DNA of 64,000 nt, from contig NC_092699.1 in NCBI RefSeq assembly GCF_964275005.1, positions 24,754,981 through 24,818,980 of the forward strand, read 5' to 3'. Below, in pieces: positions 48,001 through 57,437 of this stretch. Below the pieces are notes generated by a model. It had not been told where the DNA came from and made no database searches. It saw nothing but the letters and a program-made list of their open reading frames with translations. A program made the position numbers and the translations under genes. Positions within the stretch are counted from its first letter, which is position 1, and the number at the start of each line of letters is the position of its first letter. Source of the stretch: Diadema setosum (lineage: Eukaryota; Echinodermata; Echinoidea; Diadematoida; Diadematidae).

Positions 48001-51000
48001 GAGAAAAGTGAAATTGTAACATTTTCATCTAACCTTCGACCTTTTGACCTTATGACATGAAACCCTCTTCGGAGAATCTTTACCAGTAGTACATGTCTAC
48101 ATTAAGTTCCAAGAAAATACCTTCGGGCATGGCATAGATATGGGAGAAATAGCAACATTTTTAGCATTTGACCTTGACCTTTTGACCTCTTGCCAATTTC
48201 ACTAAAATCTACTCAACTAATTGCCCCACCATACATGGACCAAATTTGGTGGAAGCTGCTTCATGCAGTTTTGAGTTATCACGTAAACAGATAAATTTTA
48301 GGATTTGACCTTGATCTTTGACCTTTGGATGATTTCACCCAAAATCTAATCAAGTAATTATTATCATTATTATTATTATTATTATTATTTATATTGCGCT
48401 TTTCTCACAAGGCCCAAAGCGCTTACAATCAATTCAAAGCATGTACGACAGTATGTGGTAATTGGATAAATGTTACAGCTACGAACTAATTGCTACTAAA
48501 AAGATGTGTTTTCAAGGCTTTTTTGAAAACACTGACTGATGGAGACTGTCAAATGTTAAGTGGTAAATTGTTCCAGGGTCAATCCATGTCAAATCATCCA
48601 GTGCTTGTCACCCGACCCCCTCCGATTTTCTTTAAAATCGCACCAAATGTTCCCCAAAGTGTCTGACGGAAAATCCCAAAATATTTTGCCCCAAGGTCAA
48701 TTGGTTGCTAAGATACAGCCTCACATAGCAACCGGTGCGCATTACAAAATGTTAGTTAAAAGAAAATTAGGCATTTTTGATTGACTGTTTTAGCATGGAT
48801 ATTAATGCAAATATGTTCATTATCTGGAAATTGAGAGAACTTTATAGTCTTTGCAAGAAAAACTTACTGTGACGCGAAATTGACTTTTCGTTAACGTGCA
48901 CGAGGTCACCGAAAATGGTGTTAAATGTTAATTTTGAAAATTTTAATGCATATTTAGAGGCTGATATCTTCCACATTTCATCACCTTAGGTTCTAAAATA
49001 TTAGGCTGTTGAAGGCTTTGACTTGCTCAGTAATTTTGAAAAAAATCAGCGCATTCATGCGCACCGTTTTTACGGAGAGCGCCCTAAAAGTTGACAAAAA
49101 TGAAAAATGTGCCAAATTCAAGGTCACGGATCACCCTTCGTCCCACCTAGGAATGGCATCAATTTTTGTGTACTGATAGACATTTATCTATATTATCTCG
49201 GGTTACCAAAGAAATTTTGCTACCGAAATGTTCAATGGCAAATTTACCCCACCGAAAATGGTCGTAAACGGCCAAATTTCCATGTAATATCACATATTGG
49301 GTTTAGAGGACATTTCAAATGTCCACACTTTCAAGATGAAAAGCACTAGCCCTGAGATATTTGCAGTAGGCATAGTCTGTTATACATATTTCAGTAATAT
49401 ATACCACAAAACACTTTTATTACTTAATAATGACCTTGAAATTTAATCCAAAATTTGATAAAAACAATAAATTGCTCCATTTTCCTCATTGCACTGCATA
49501 TAAATACGTGTTTTGAAAGACATTTCACAGAGCAATATTTCAAGAATTATGAAAGCTGAGGGCCTACCTTATTAAGGTTCTAAAGTATTTGTGCTCTTCT
49601 TTCAGATTTAGTGTCAATTTGATCATGAATGTTTTACCCTTGACCTTGAAGCCCTTCTAAAAATAGCTGTAAATTTGTTAACTACAAATTACACACACGA
49701 CAGGTGTATTTAATATGGCATGATATACTTGTGATTCTTTCACAAACACAAAAGCTTTTTATGGTGTAAATGTATATACTGGAATTAATCTACACATGCT
49801 TGCAAGATATGTTACAATTAATAACTTTGTTCTGACAATGACCCTCAATTTCAATCAAAAAAGGGGACAGTAATATTTTGTGATTTTGTGTGCATTTCCT
49901 ATGGAAAACAGTGCTTTGTTTGGAAACTCATAAAAACTTGACCATTTTTACAATCTATCACTTTGATTGATTAATTTTATTCTGGTTATGGTAGAAAAGT
50001 GGCCCGTGACAATTTCCAATAAAAGAAAACACAGTTATGCTCTAGAAAATGAAAAACAAAGAAATACATAAGAAATTCCAAAAACAAGAAAATACATAAG
50101 AATTGAAATGATTTTGGAAGTTTTCATAAGGTACAGAACAAATCCCCCGAAAAAGAAGACTCTCAGTCCTTTTAATGTGTTACAGGCTAGAATAAGGATC
50201 TATATTATGTTGGGCGCAACGTCCATATTATCAACTATTATTCAGTACATAATACAGGTCTTCATGGAGAGGAATAGGCATTTCTCATGATTTTGAAGGT
50301 CATAAATTGAGGGTCATTGTCAGAACAAAGTTATTAATTGTAACATATCTTGCAAGCATGAGTGTAGATGAATTCCAGTATATACATTTACACCATAAAA
50401 AGCTTTTGTGTTTGTGAAAGAATCACAAGTATATCATGCCATAATACACCTGTCGTGTATGTAATTTGTAGTTAACAAATTTACAGCTATTTTTAGAAGG
50501 GCTTCAAGGTCAAGGGTAAAACATTCATTATCAAATTGACACTAAATCTGAAAGAAGAGCACAAATACTTTAGAACCTTAATAAGGTAGGCTTTCAGCTT
50601 TCATAATTCTTGAAATATTGCTCTGTGAAATGTCTTTCAAAACACGTATTTATATGCAGTGCAATGAGGAAAATGGAGCAATTTATTGTTTTTATCAAAT
50701 TTTGGATTAAATTTCAAGGTCATTATTAAGTAATGAAAGTGTTTTGTGGTATATATTACTGAAATATGTATAACAGACTATGCCTACTGCAAATATCACA
50801 GGGCTAGTGCTTTTCATCTTGAAAGTGTGGACATTTGAATTGTCCTCTAAACCCAATATGTGATATTACATGGAAATTTGGCCGTTTACGACCATTTTCG
50901 GTGGGGTAAATTTGCCATTGAACATTTTGGTAGCAAAATTTCTTTGGTAACCCAAGATAATATAGGTAAATGTCTATCAATACACAAAAATTGATGCCAT

Positions 51001-53592
51001 TCCTAGGTGGGACGAAGGGTGATCCGTGACCTTGAATTTGGCACATTTTTCATTTTTGTCAACTTTGAGGGCGCTCTCCGTAAAAACGGTGCGCATGAAT
51101 GCGCTGATTTTTTTCAAAAATACTGAGCAAGTCAAATCCTTCAACATCCTAATATTTTAGAACCTAAGGTGATGAAATGTGGAAGATATCAGCCTCTAAA
51201 TATGCATTAAAATTTTCAAAATTAACATTTAACACCATTTTCGGTGACCTCGTGCACGTTAACGAAAAGTCAATTTCGCGTCACAGTAAGTTTTTCTTGC
51301 AAAGACTATAAAGTTCTCTAAATTTCCAGATAATGAACATTTTTGCATTAATATCCATGCTAAAACAGTCAATCAAAAATGCCTAATTTTCTTTTAACTA
51401 ATATTTTGGAATGCGCACCGGTTGCTATGTGAGGCTGTATCTTAGCAACCAATTGACCTTGGGGCAAAATATTTTGGGATTTTCCGTCAGACACTTTGGG
51501 GAACATTTGGTGCGATTTTAAAGAAAATCGGAGGGGGTCGGGTGACAACTTTTCTGAAAATTGGATGATTTGACGTGGATTGACCCTCCAGTGCTTTGAA
51601 GCAGACACAGTAAATGTCCTATCACCGGCTAAGGTGCGAGTAACAGAGTATGTGAGACGAAGCGGATCACTAGATGACCTCAAATTTCTAGTAGGTGTAT
51701 ATAAAGTCAAACACTCATCTAGGTATTTCGGAGCTTGATTGTTGAGGATTTCATAAACAAACAAAACTAGTTTGAAAATTATCCGTTGCCTCAAAGGAAG
51801 CCAGTGCAACAACTTCAGAAGTGGCTGAGATGGGTAGTCCCTAGAAAACTGAAACACTAATCTGCACTAATTGCCTCATCATACTCTATACTTGGACCAA
51901 GTTTGGTAAAATTCCAGTCAATATTACTCAAGTTATCTTGTAAATGAATGCGGATGGACGGACGTACGGACGGACAACCCGAAAACATAATGCCTCCGCT
52001 ACCACTTCGTGGCGGAGGCATAAAAAAAAAAATCTTGCCCCAGAGCTTAAGGGCATAATTTACCAATTGCAGATGAGAAACAAAACCCAGCTCTAGTACC
52101 TCAAACTGTAGTTCCAAAATGTTAGAGACAGAAACAAGCAATGTAAAAACTGAATCAGTATAATTAATGTTCAGTACACGCTGTATTGGTAAATATTCCA
52201 AATGTGAACAATAGTTATAATAAAATGTTTCCTGACTTAACAGTCTACAGTTATGGTTTAATGAGAAAAATAGTGATATCTCCTTGTGTATTTTAGGCTT
52301 TATTGCAAAAATTTCATATAGTAGGAAGTTTTGTGATACAACTGACCTACACTTATGCTTATTTTTTTTTTTTTTAATCACTGCTTCCAAAGGTAAACAG
52401 GACCTTTAAAGTCTCTGTTCAAGTCCTTTGTACTGCAATCACTGATACACAGCACACGTAAAATTGCAATGTATACATACTGTACAAGCCAATATTTTGC
52501 AAGGTTTTTATTTTCGTGAATTTTGCGAGTCGGGTGCCATTCACAAATTTATAAAAACAAATGATTAATACCGACTCTCATCCCAATATGAATGTGACAT
52601 GCATACTTTGTACATTGTACATGCGCGTACTTAGTATAATGATTCTTCATTCAGTACTGTGTTCTCCAATATCACAAATTTAACCACTCATGAAATTGTC
52701 TGGAAGTCCCACTAAATGCATGTCATATACTGTATTGTATGTGATTTCTATTGCCCCATCAAACATTGTTACACTATGCAGTACAGGATAAAGGAAAAAA
52801 TGATCTATGAACTCTGAATGATAACTGGTGCAAGATGGTTTCTGTTGTCGTTCAGAGTATTGAATGCTTATTATTAGGTTTATCATAAACCTAATATGTG
52901 TTTATAAGCATTCAATACTCCCGTTTATGATCAATTGATTGATCACTGGTGGAGAGTTTCACTGGAAGTGCTGCTCTAACATGAAAAGGGGGCCTTGACA
53001 CCTATCTGCTCAATTTTCTTTCTTCATTTATTTCGGATCTTACTGTAGTACTGTAGTAAGTTTAAAAATGTACATAAAGCATCAGGTCCAGTATCTAGAC
53101 ACTAGTTAGACAACTTTTGACTGCCAATGACATACAAATTCTATTCATAGATTTCCAATGTTACACTGGGGATCTAGATAGACTGCGGGTCAGATGTTGT
53201 CATCTTCCTCCACCACTGCACCATCTTCCATTTGTTTGCCTGACCGAAAGATCAGTCTGTACACAATACAATACAGTACAATACAATCGGATCATATATA
53301 TAAGGCTCTTACACAGTCAATGACTGGTTTCACAGCACTTTACCACAAAATTCTGTAATCTTTTAACATTCTACTCAGATGCTTGGCTTCACGGAATCCC
53401 CTCCTTAAAATTAAAAAATGTCATTCAACTTCTCCTGACAGCCTGTCTACACCTTCCCAAGAGAGGGAGAGAGAGAGAAAAAAAAATAACATAAGCTCAC
53501 CTGCAGTTCTTCCAGTTGTTTACTGGTTAACGAACACATTGTTGGCATATTTTCACCTTTGACCCGTGGCACTCAATGACTTTGCTGAAACC
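35365..53592 (-). CDS. Large protein with N-terminal divergent homeodomain, 2,109 residues
   Basis: Seven coding exons (53548-53501, 47732-43349, 42775-42657, 42223-41926, 41360-41046, 36795-36343, 36077-35365) have AG/GT junctions and join in phase to a TAA; the sum is 6,330 bases. The homeodomain is at residues 1-56: helix 1 TSKQLEELQVRYEL, then NPSRKQVDDISTKMGL, then recognition helix SANVWVWFHRQRIREK. Core L16, W48, F49 and R53 are kept, but position 51, almost always Asn, is Arg, and the basic N-terminal arm is missing. Residues about 60-1,480 are Ser/Thr/Glu/Lys-rich and look disordered. Basic clusters are KLKRKR (exon 3) and KKRQKRKRRR (about 1694-1703), the latter a likely nuclear signal. 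The tail is Pro/Ser/Asn-rich. A nuclear role is inferred. I cannot place it in a named homeobox class. Confidence 0.85.
36343..36795 (-). CDS. Homeobox gene, exon 6
   Basis: 453 bases, phase 1 in and 1 out, acceptor GTCATATAG, donor GTAAGT. Ser/Pro-rich, with ANPNTPERSVIIEPG and RRASMDSPRTAVEDFQLP; several SP/TP sites suggest phosphorylation. Confidence 0.85.
37285..37680 (+). repeat. ~198-bp tandem duplication
   Basis: Two copies share TTCGTTCAGTGTGTGGAGA, ACTCAAATACTGATCCAGAT and ATGCATGCCCT. A 129-codon plus-strand frame stays open across both copies, but nothing else suggests coding. Confidence 0.9.
37787..38600. mobile_element. Tandem-repeat DNA element with TGACCTTTGACCT motifs
   Basis: It opens with a 34-base palindrome, CCCATTCGCGTACAA facing its complement. 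Four ~157-bp internal repeats follow, each with GAC(C/A)TTTGACCTTG.GGTGACC or a near form and GGGACATCTACCAT. It closes with ACGGACAGACGACGGACAGA. The architecture matches the elements at 39.4, 47.9 and 59.3 kb. Confidence 0.65.
38645..38720 (+). repeat. Degenerate tRNA-derived SINE trace
   Basis: 'GTCTGTCTAGCGAACAGG' then 'TTGATTCGAGTCACACCTCA' resembles the anticodon-arm to T-arm part of a tRNA-derived repeat, with a worn B-box. The A-box side (AGTGATCGAGTAGATAT) is poor. It is not a working tRNA gene. Confidence 0.35.
38740..39030. mobile_element. Diverged copy of the 33.4-kb MITE family
   Basis: Shares AACTTTGAATTC, 'TGTATGCTCTTTCATAATTC', GGTTTCCAATCAT and the right end AACTATGCCATCCCTTTAA. 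Confidence 0.65.
39425..40555. mobile_element. ~1.1-kb DNA element with CCTCCGCC ends and DR1 motifs
   Basis: The left end is AGAAATGTCGCTATGGCGAC then TGGTATGCCTCCGCC. The right end is GGACGGCAACCCGAAAAC then GCCTCCGGCACCACTTCGTG. Internal degenerate repeats carry TGACCTTTGACC several times. The same family makes the outer element at 47.87-52.03 kb. Confidence 0.75.
41046..41360 (-). CDS. Homeobox gene, exon 5
   Basis: 315 bases, phase 1 in and 1 out, acceptor GTATCCTGCAG, donor GTAAGA. Contains ITAHTFEEFLYGHPADGATV and the strongly basic KKRQKRKRRR, a likely nuclear localisation signal. Confidence 0.85.
41926..42223 (-). CDS. Homeobox gene, exon 4
   Basis: 298 bases, phase 0 in and 1 out, acceptor CTTTTTCAACAG, donor GTAAGT. 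Includes VPKGRLIVNKNRKRPPIPEE and PFDKDWREVQSLVRDAT, a likely folded or helical segment. Confidence 0.85.
42657..42775 (-). CDS. Homeobox gene, exon 3
   Basis: 119 bases, phase 1 in and 0 out, acceptor CTTTTCTTCTCCAG, donor GTAACT. Encodes PRAKLKRKRCLDELVSKLAV, a basic stretch running into an amphipathic helix. Confidence 0.85.
43349..47732 (-). CDS. Homeobox gene, exon 2: homeodomain helices 2-3 and acidic middle
   Basis: 4,384 bases in one exon, entering in phase 0 after GTGATCCACAG and leaving with one base at GTAAGT. It begins VRYELNCNPSRKQVDDISTK and completes the homeodomain. About 1,400 residues of low-complexity, charged, Ser/Thr-rich sequence follow. Residues about 860-1083 are a tandem duplication of a ~112-residue unit. 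Acidic Asp/Glu clusters dominate the second half. Long plus-strand frames opposite this exon are shadows. Confidence 0.95.
44530..45205 (-). repeat. In-frame tandem duplication within the homeobox gene
   Basis: Two adjacent ~336-base units encode matching segments. Both contain LGASCESGSDD, VDESTPLST, CESDILLP and EECLQPSSSI. Identity is high but the copies have diverged at scattered residues. Confidence 0.9.
48361..51877 (-). mobile_element. LINE 3' fragment (CR1/L2-like), split by a foldback element
   Basis: On the minus strand 51,857-51,592 encodes the C-terminal end of a reverse-transcriptase protein: LLHWLPLRQRIIFKLVLFVY then LYTPTRNLRSSSDPL and FTVSASKHW. Coding sense resumes at 48,571 with NNLPLNI and later VFKKALKTHLF, then the 3' UTR with CGCTTTGGGCCTTGTGAG and an (ATT)n tail. 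TAATT flanks both sides, a probable target duplication. 5'-truncated, as is usual for such copies. Confidence 0.8.
48576..51586. mobile_element. 3.0-kb foldback element with 1.28-kb arms
   Basis: Left arm 48576-49852 and right arm 50305-51586 are near-identical inverted copies around a 452-base loop. The ends read GGGTCAATCCATGTCAAATC and, from the right, GGGTCAATCCACGTCAAATC. TCCA flanks both ends, and removing the element and one TCCA restores the LINE frame (SKHW-NNLPL). A matched 80-codon frame in each arm differs at two residues. I could not assign a superfamily. Confidence 0.9.
52855..52920. repeat. 66-bp hairpin
   Basis: GAGTATTGAATGCTTAT pairs with the distal arm and ATTAGGTTTA with the inner arm; a short asymmetry separates the two paired parts. 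Confidence 0.85.
53240..53410 (+). mobile_element. Disrupted copy 3 of the GAAAGATC MITE
   Basis: CTGACCGAAAGATCAGTCTG at the left and GGCTTCACGGAATCCCCTCC at the right match copies 1 and 2. The middle is replaced by AT-rich sequence with CAATACAATACAGTACAATA. Confidence 0.5.
53501..53592 (-). CDS. Homeobox gene, first coding exon
   Basis: The ATG at 53548 starts MPTMCSLTSKQLEELQ and is followed by the donor CAG|GTGAGC. The acceptor is probably CATCACTGTCCAG near 53,592, after a T-rich tract. An in-frame TGA upstream within the exon supports this ATG as the start, so the protein begins at about homeodomain position 2. Any earlier exon would be untranslated. Confidence 0.75.
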
Positions 53593-55990
53593 TGGACAGT
53601 GATGGGGTACAAAAAAAGAAATACAATGGTACACAAATGCGTGATCGAAGCCAATGTCACAAGAAAAATTTTGGCAAGAGTTCCACATACATTTACATTT
53701 TAACATGATTGAATTGAAGTGGTTTTAGAATTTAATAGGGTTAGGGACAGAGTTAAGTAAACGTTGATCTCGGTGTCCTAGGGTAATGCGGACTTCAGAG
53801 TTTGCTCACACAATGTACTATACAGGTACACTGTGTAATAGTGGGGGAGGGTACATATCTATGGAAATCTCTCCTGAATTTCATACATGAAGACATTATG
53901 CCTGTACAGGGTGTTTTTTTTTTTTTCTGAATTTGGTTTTAATACTTTCTAATCTGTGGCAATACCATGCACAATACTCTACTTTGGAAGTCTTTTGGAG
54001 TCTTTCTTGTTTATTCAGAGCATCACAAACACATCTAGAACCCCACCCTTATCAGCTGAAGTAAGATAGTGGTTGGTGGTGTCAAACAACGTTACCTCTA
54101 CAAAACAACATGGCCTGTCAGGTGATTTAGAAACAGTTAATAAACAACAACAAAATGTTATTAAATTTCGGGTTGTTTGCTTTGCTTGAGAACAGCAAGC
54201 AACTTAACCAAGGGCTGAAAAGAAAGAAAGCAGCCATGGCGCCCATGCCACGAAAGAGAACAGCAACAGTCACAAAATCATGAACAAAATCTACTGTTGT
54301 ATGCCATCATGCCAGGACAAGTTCACCTTCATATACATGTGGAATGAGTGAATGCAGCAGTAAGTAGTAAAACATCAGTGACAGTTTGGGGAAAATCTGA
54401 CAATCCGTTCATAAGTTCAAAAGTTATGAATTTTTCAAAATATCGGCACAGTCAATGCTGGATGACAAGACTACAGTACCGGTACTAGTCACTACACTCT
54501 ACACTACAGTGCATGACGTCACATGCCGTCGCGTTTGATTTTCCTTAAACTCTTGCTGATGTGTTCGATTAATATTGCTGTATTCACTCAATCCACGTCT
54601 ATGTAGGTGAACTTGTCTTTTAACAATCTATTTCAGTGCATGCAGTGTGTATGCAGGAATTCTAAATTGATCTTCCCTTCCCCGTGTGTAGGCCTTTTCA
54701 TATTATGTTGTATGTACACACTCACACAGTGCATGACGCAGTGTGCTTGCCCAATCCGATCTGAGCTTACCAAGTGTGTTAGATATGCACTCAATGCAGG
54801 TCTGCCAACATTTCCTCAACTACATTGTAAATCAGATGTAAAACAGTGAGATCCACATGCATTTCAATACTGAATGGGCAAAAACAGTTCCCAAATCAGG
54901 GAGATTTTAATATTCTTTTATTCAGTCAGACATGAACACACTTTTACGTTTTCAAATTTCAGGGAGACTCCTGCAGAATCAGGAACTTTTGGCAGCTCTG
55001 GTACAATAGCTATCATAGTACAATGTATTAAACGTTTAGGCCTAGGCCTAGATGTAGCCAGTCTAAGTAGTTAGGAGTTACCGGTACTTTTCTATGTAGA
55101 TTCTATAAAATAAACATACAACATTACAGATGTATACTGGCTCTCTCATGCGGTGCTGGCCAACTGGGTACGGGCAGGTATCGGTTTGTAACGTGGAGGT
55201 ACATCGATTTGTAGAATCTGAAGTTAGGTGGTCGATCGGGTCCCTACATCACATGTAACCCGTTACAGGCTCTCTGATACGGCGCTGCGCTGGCCAATGT
55301 GTACGGGCAGGTACTAGTAAGTGGTCGATCGGGTTCCCGCTTCCCGGTGACGGTTACGGTGTACGGCACTGATCTTTAGAACCTCTTTGGGCTCTCAACA
55401 TCTTCGTTCGCATGTGAATATGATATGACCAGGTACCTAGTAGATATAGTAGGTCCTAGTATGTTGTACGCTGGTTGTACGTATACAGCATGTAATGATG
55501 AACGGACACAAATGCCCTATGGCAACGTGCCAACGTAGTATATAGCTAGCTAGAGAGAGAAAAAAAAGCGCGAGTTTGGAGAAAGTTGCGGTTCGCGCGG
55601 TCCCTTCGTCGTTAGCGTTCGGTACATGGTCCCGGGCCGGGTGCGGCGCGGCCACCGTCTGACGAGCTCGAGCTAGCTGCATGCTATAACGCTATGCATA
55701 TCATGCATGATGATGCAGTTTAGTGGTGCAGCGCATGCATGTGGATACATGCAGTGCAGTGCATGTGATTGATATGATGTATGCTCTCAGTTGAAGTTCG
55801 CGCGTTATCTACACACGTGTACCTATCACAACGAGCACTCACGTCGAGCATGCAACACTTGTCTTTTCATAAAGCGTGCGTGCGCTTTTATTATGGAGTA
55901 CCTGTACCTTGACTAGTACAAGGTAGTGATACATGAATTGCAGCACTCGCGGATTTGCGGCTCAATCACCGAAATAAATTGAGTACTGTA
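53593..55990. other. Upstream region of the homeobox gene
   Basis: No coding exon is seen. CpG-rich, repeat-poor DNA at 55,130-55,680, including GGCCGCGCCGCACCCGGCCC on the minus strand, could hold the promoter and an untranslated first exon. A TGCATG-rich palindromic block lies at 55,690-55,770. Confidence 0.4.
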
Positions 55991-56003
55991 CTGCAGTACA
56001 ATG

Positions 56004-56479
56004 TATATGAATATAAGAACGACCTAAGTCCAATTTTTGGCCAAATTCAGTTTGACATGGGAAATTGTAGCTTATGGCTTATGCATGGACTCATCTTGTG
56101 TATAAATGATAAATCCTAATTACCCCCGGAAGTGCCTGAAATAAATGAGTTAAATCTTATATGAATGTAAGAATGAAGGACTTGGGTCATTCTTACATTC
56201 ATATTATAGCGCCCTCTCTCGTCCTCTCATCTCTAAAGCAGAATATCATGTACATGTATATACAAAGAACGATCCAAGTCCATCACACAAAATGGCCTCT
56301 CCACAATTAATGTTAATGTTAATTGTCATAATAATATATGATCTAATTTGTATATACAATGTTGCCTTCCCATCACAGTTAAATAGAATATTATTGGACA
56401 AACAAAAAAGATATGAAGTTTTTTTTTAGTTTACTCGAAATGGTCTTCCATGGACTTGGGTCGTTCTTATATTCATATA
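56004..56479. mobile_element. 476-bp TIR element made of repeated termini
   Basis: 29-base terminal repeats (start TATATGAATATAAGAACG) match at 28 of 29 positions. Two further copies of the motif lie inside as a palindrome (56159-56204) and a single copy at 56257-56282, all around CCTAAGTCCA / GGACTTGGGTC. No coding capacity. Confidence 0.75.
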
Positions 56480-57149
56480 CTCAATTAGTTCCGTGGGCTC
56501 AATGCAATCTCTACTGTGGTTGGCAAAACCAAGTAGAGTACTAGTAATCTCTTTGTGCAAAACAACTAAGCTAAGACTTTAAAGAGCCACATGCATCGCG
56601 TTATCATATTTACAATAAAACGTGCAAAATTCATCGTCTGCTAAGCATGTAGACTGTGTACAGTGTCTGAATATTGGTTTCCTTATCAGTCAGTGCTGGA
56701 GTACCCGCCCGCGCCCGCTGCTTATTGTTAGTGAGTGTGTTGTGATGATGTGTGCTCTCGATCTCGGCTCTGGGATCTGCGGGATCTGTTATGCATGCTG
56801 AGAGCAAAGAGAATAGAGTAGCTTCTATACTCTTTGCTGAGAGGTAGACTTCTGTTTCCTGGCGCATGCATGGTGGTAGTTAACTATACACAGCCCAGTC
56901 GCCGCTGTACATACGTAGCGCGACAGGGCTGTACCAACGAAGCTCCAAACACGAAGAGGGTCCAACGATAGCATGCGATCGGATTGAATTTTGATACTTT
57001 AGATCATTTTTTTGTCACTTCAAACTCATCTGACGAACAAAATGATAATGAGACTTCATATCTATGCTATGAATATTGAAATTTAGATTTGATAACTTAC
57101 CTAAAATGATGGTTATATGCAGCATGTGTGAACGGTTCACGAACGGTAC

Positions 57150-57437
57150 ATCGTCTTTCACGCCAGGCCATTTCCAATATCCGGGAGGTCACATGATCTG
57201 AATGCCTTTTCAAAAGGTCGCGCTGTCGACCGTGCTGCTACACCAACACTCAAGCAGCGCATCGCACGCACGCAAAAGATTTCCGCAGAGATCAAGGCGC
57301 CATTTTGAATTCTGCAACGATGAACCCTGACGGTGTTAGGGAATCCGCCAGAAAGTATCATTTTTTGGTTCCACGGACTTATCACGAGGGCTCTCAATGG
57401 ACTTACGAACCTTCTGTAATACAAGCATGCACTTAAG
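57150..57437 (+). promoter_or_regulatory. CpG-rich block with short ORF and splice donor
   Basis: The stretch is rich in CG and ends at a consensus donor AAG|GTGAGT at about 57,437. An ATG at about 57,320 opens a 38-codon frame (MNPDGVRESARKYHF...) that stops one base before the donor. It could be a 5' exon with an upstream ORF for a plus-strand gene, transcribed away from the homeobox gene. Confidence 0.3.

Larger units (their letters stand above)
47870..52025. mobile_element. Outer DNA element of the nest (CCTCCGCC family)
   Basis: The left end is ATGTTGCTATGGCGACTGA and the right end GACAACCCGAAAACATAAT then GCCTCCGCTACCACTTCGTG, as in the copy at 39.4 kb. Only 47,870-48,365 and 51,878-52,025 belong to it; the middle is inserted LINE and foldback DNA. 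It contains TGACCTTTGACC and TTTGACCTTGACC motifs. Confidence 0.75.
47733..53500 (-). other. First coding intron, 5.8 kb, with three nested elements
   Basis: The intron splits the homeodomain after residue 16 (position 17/18). It holds the nest at 47.87-52.03 kb and a 66-bp hairpin at 52,855. It is flanked by a good donor (CAG|GTGAGC) and acceptor. Confidence 0.9.

Noticed and set aside
51857-52390. 177-codon minus-strand frame upstream of the LINE piece
   Set aside because: The first part crosses the outer repeat element end and GGACGGACG run; the remainder is AT-rich with no exon borders in phase with the homeobox gene.
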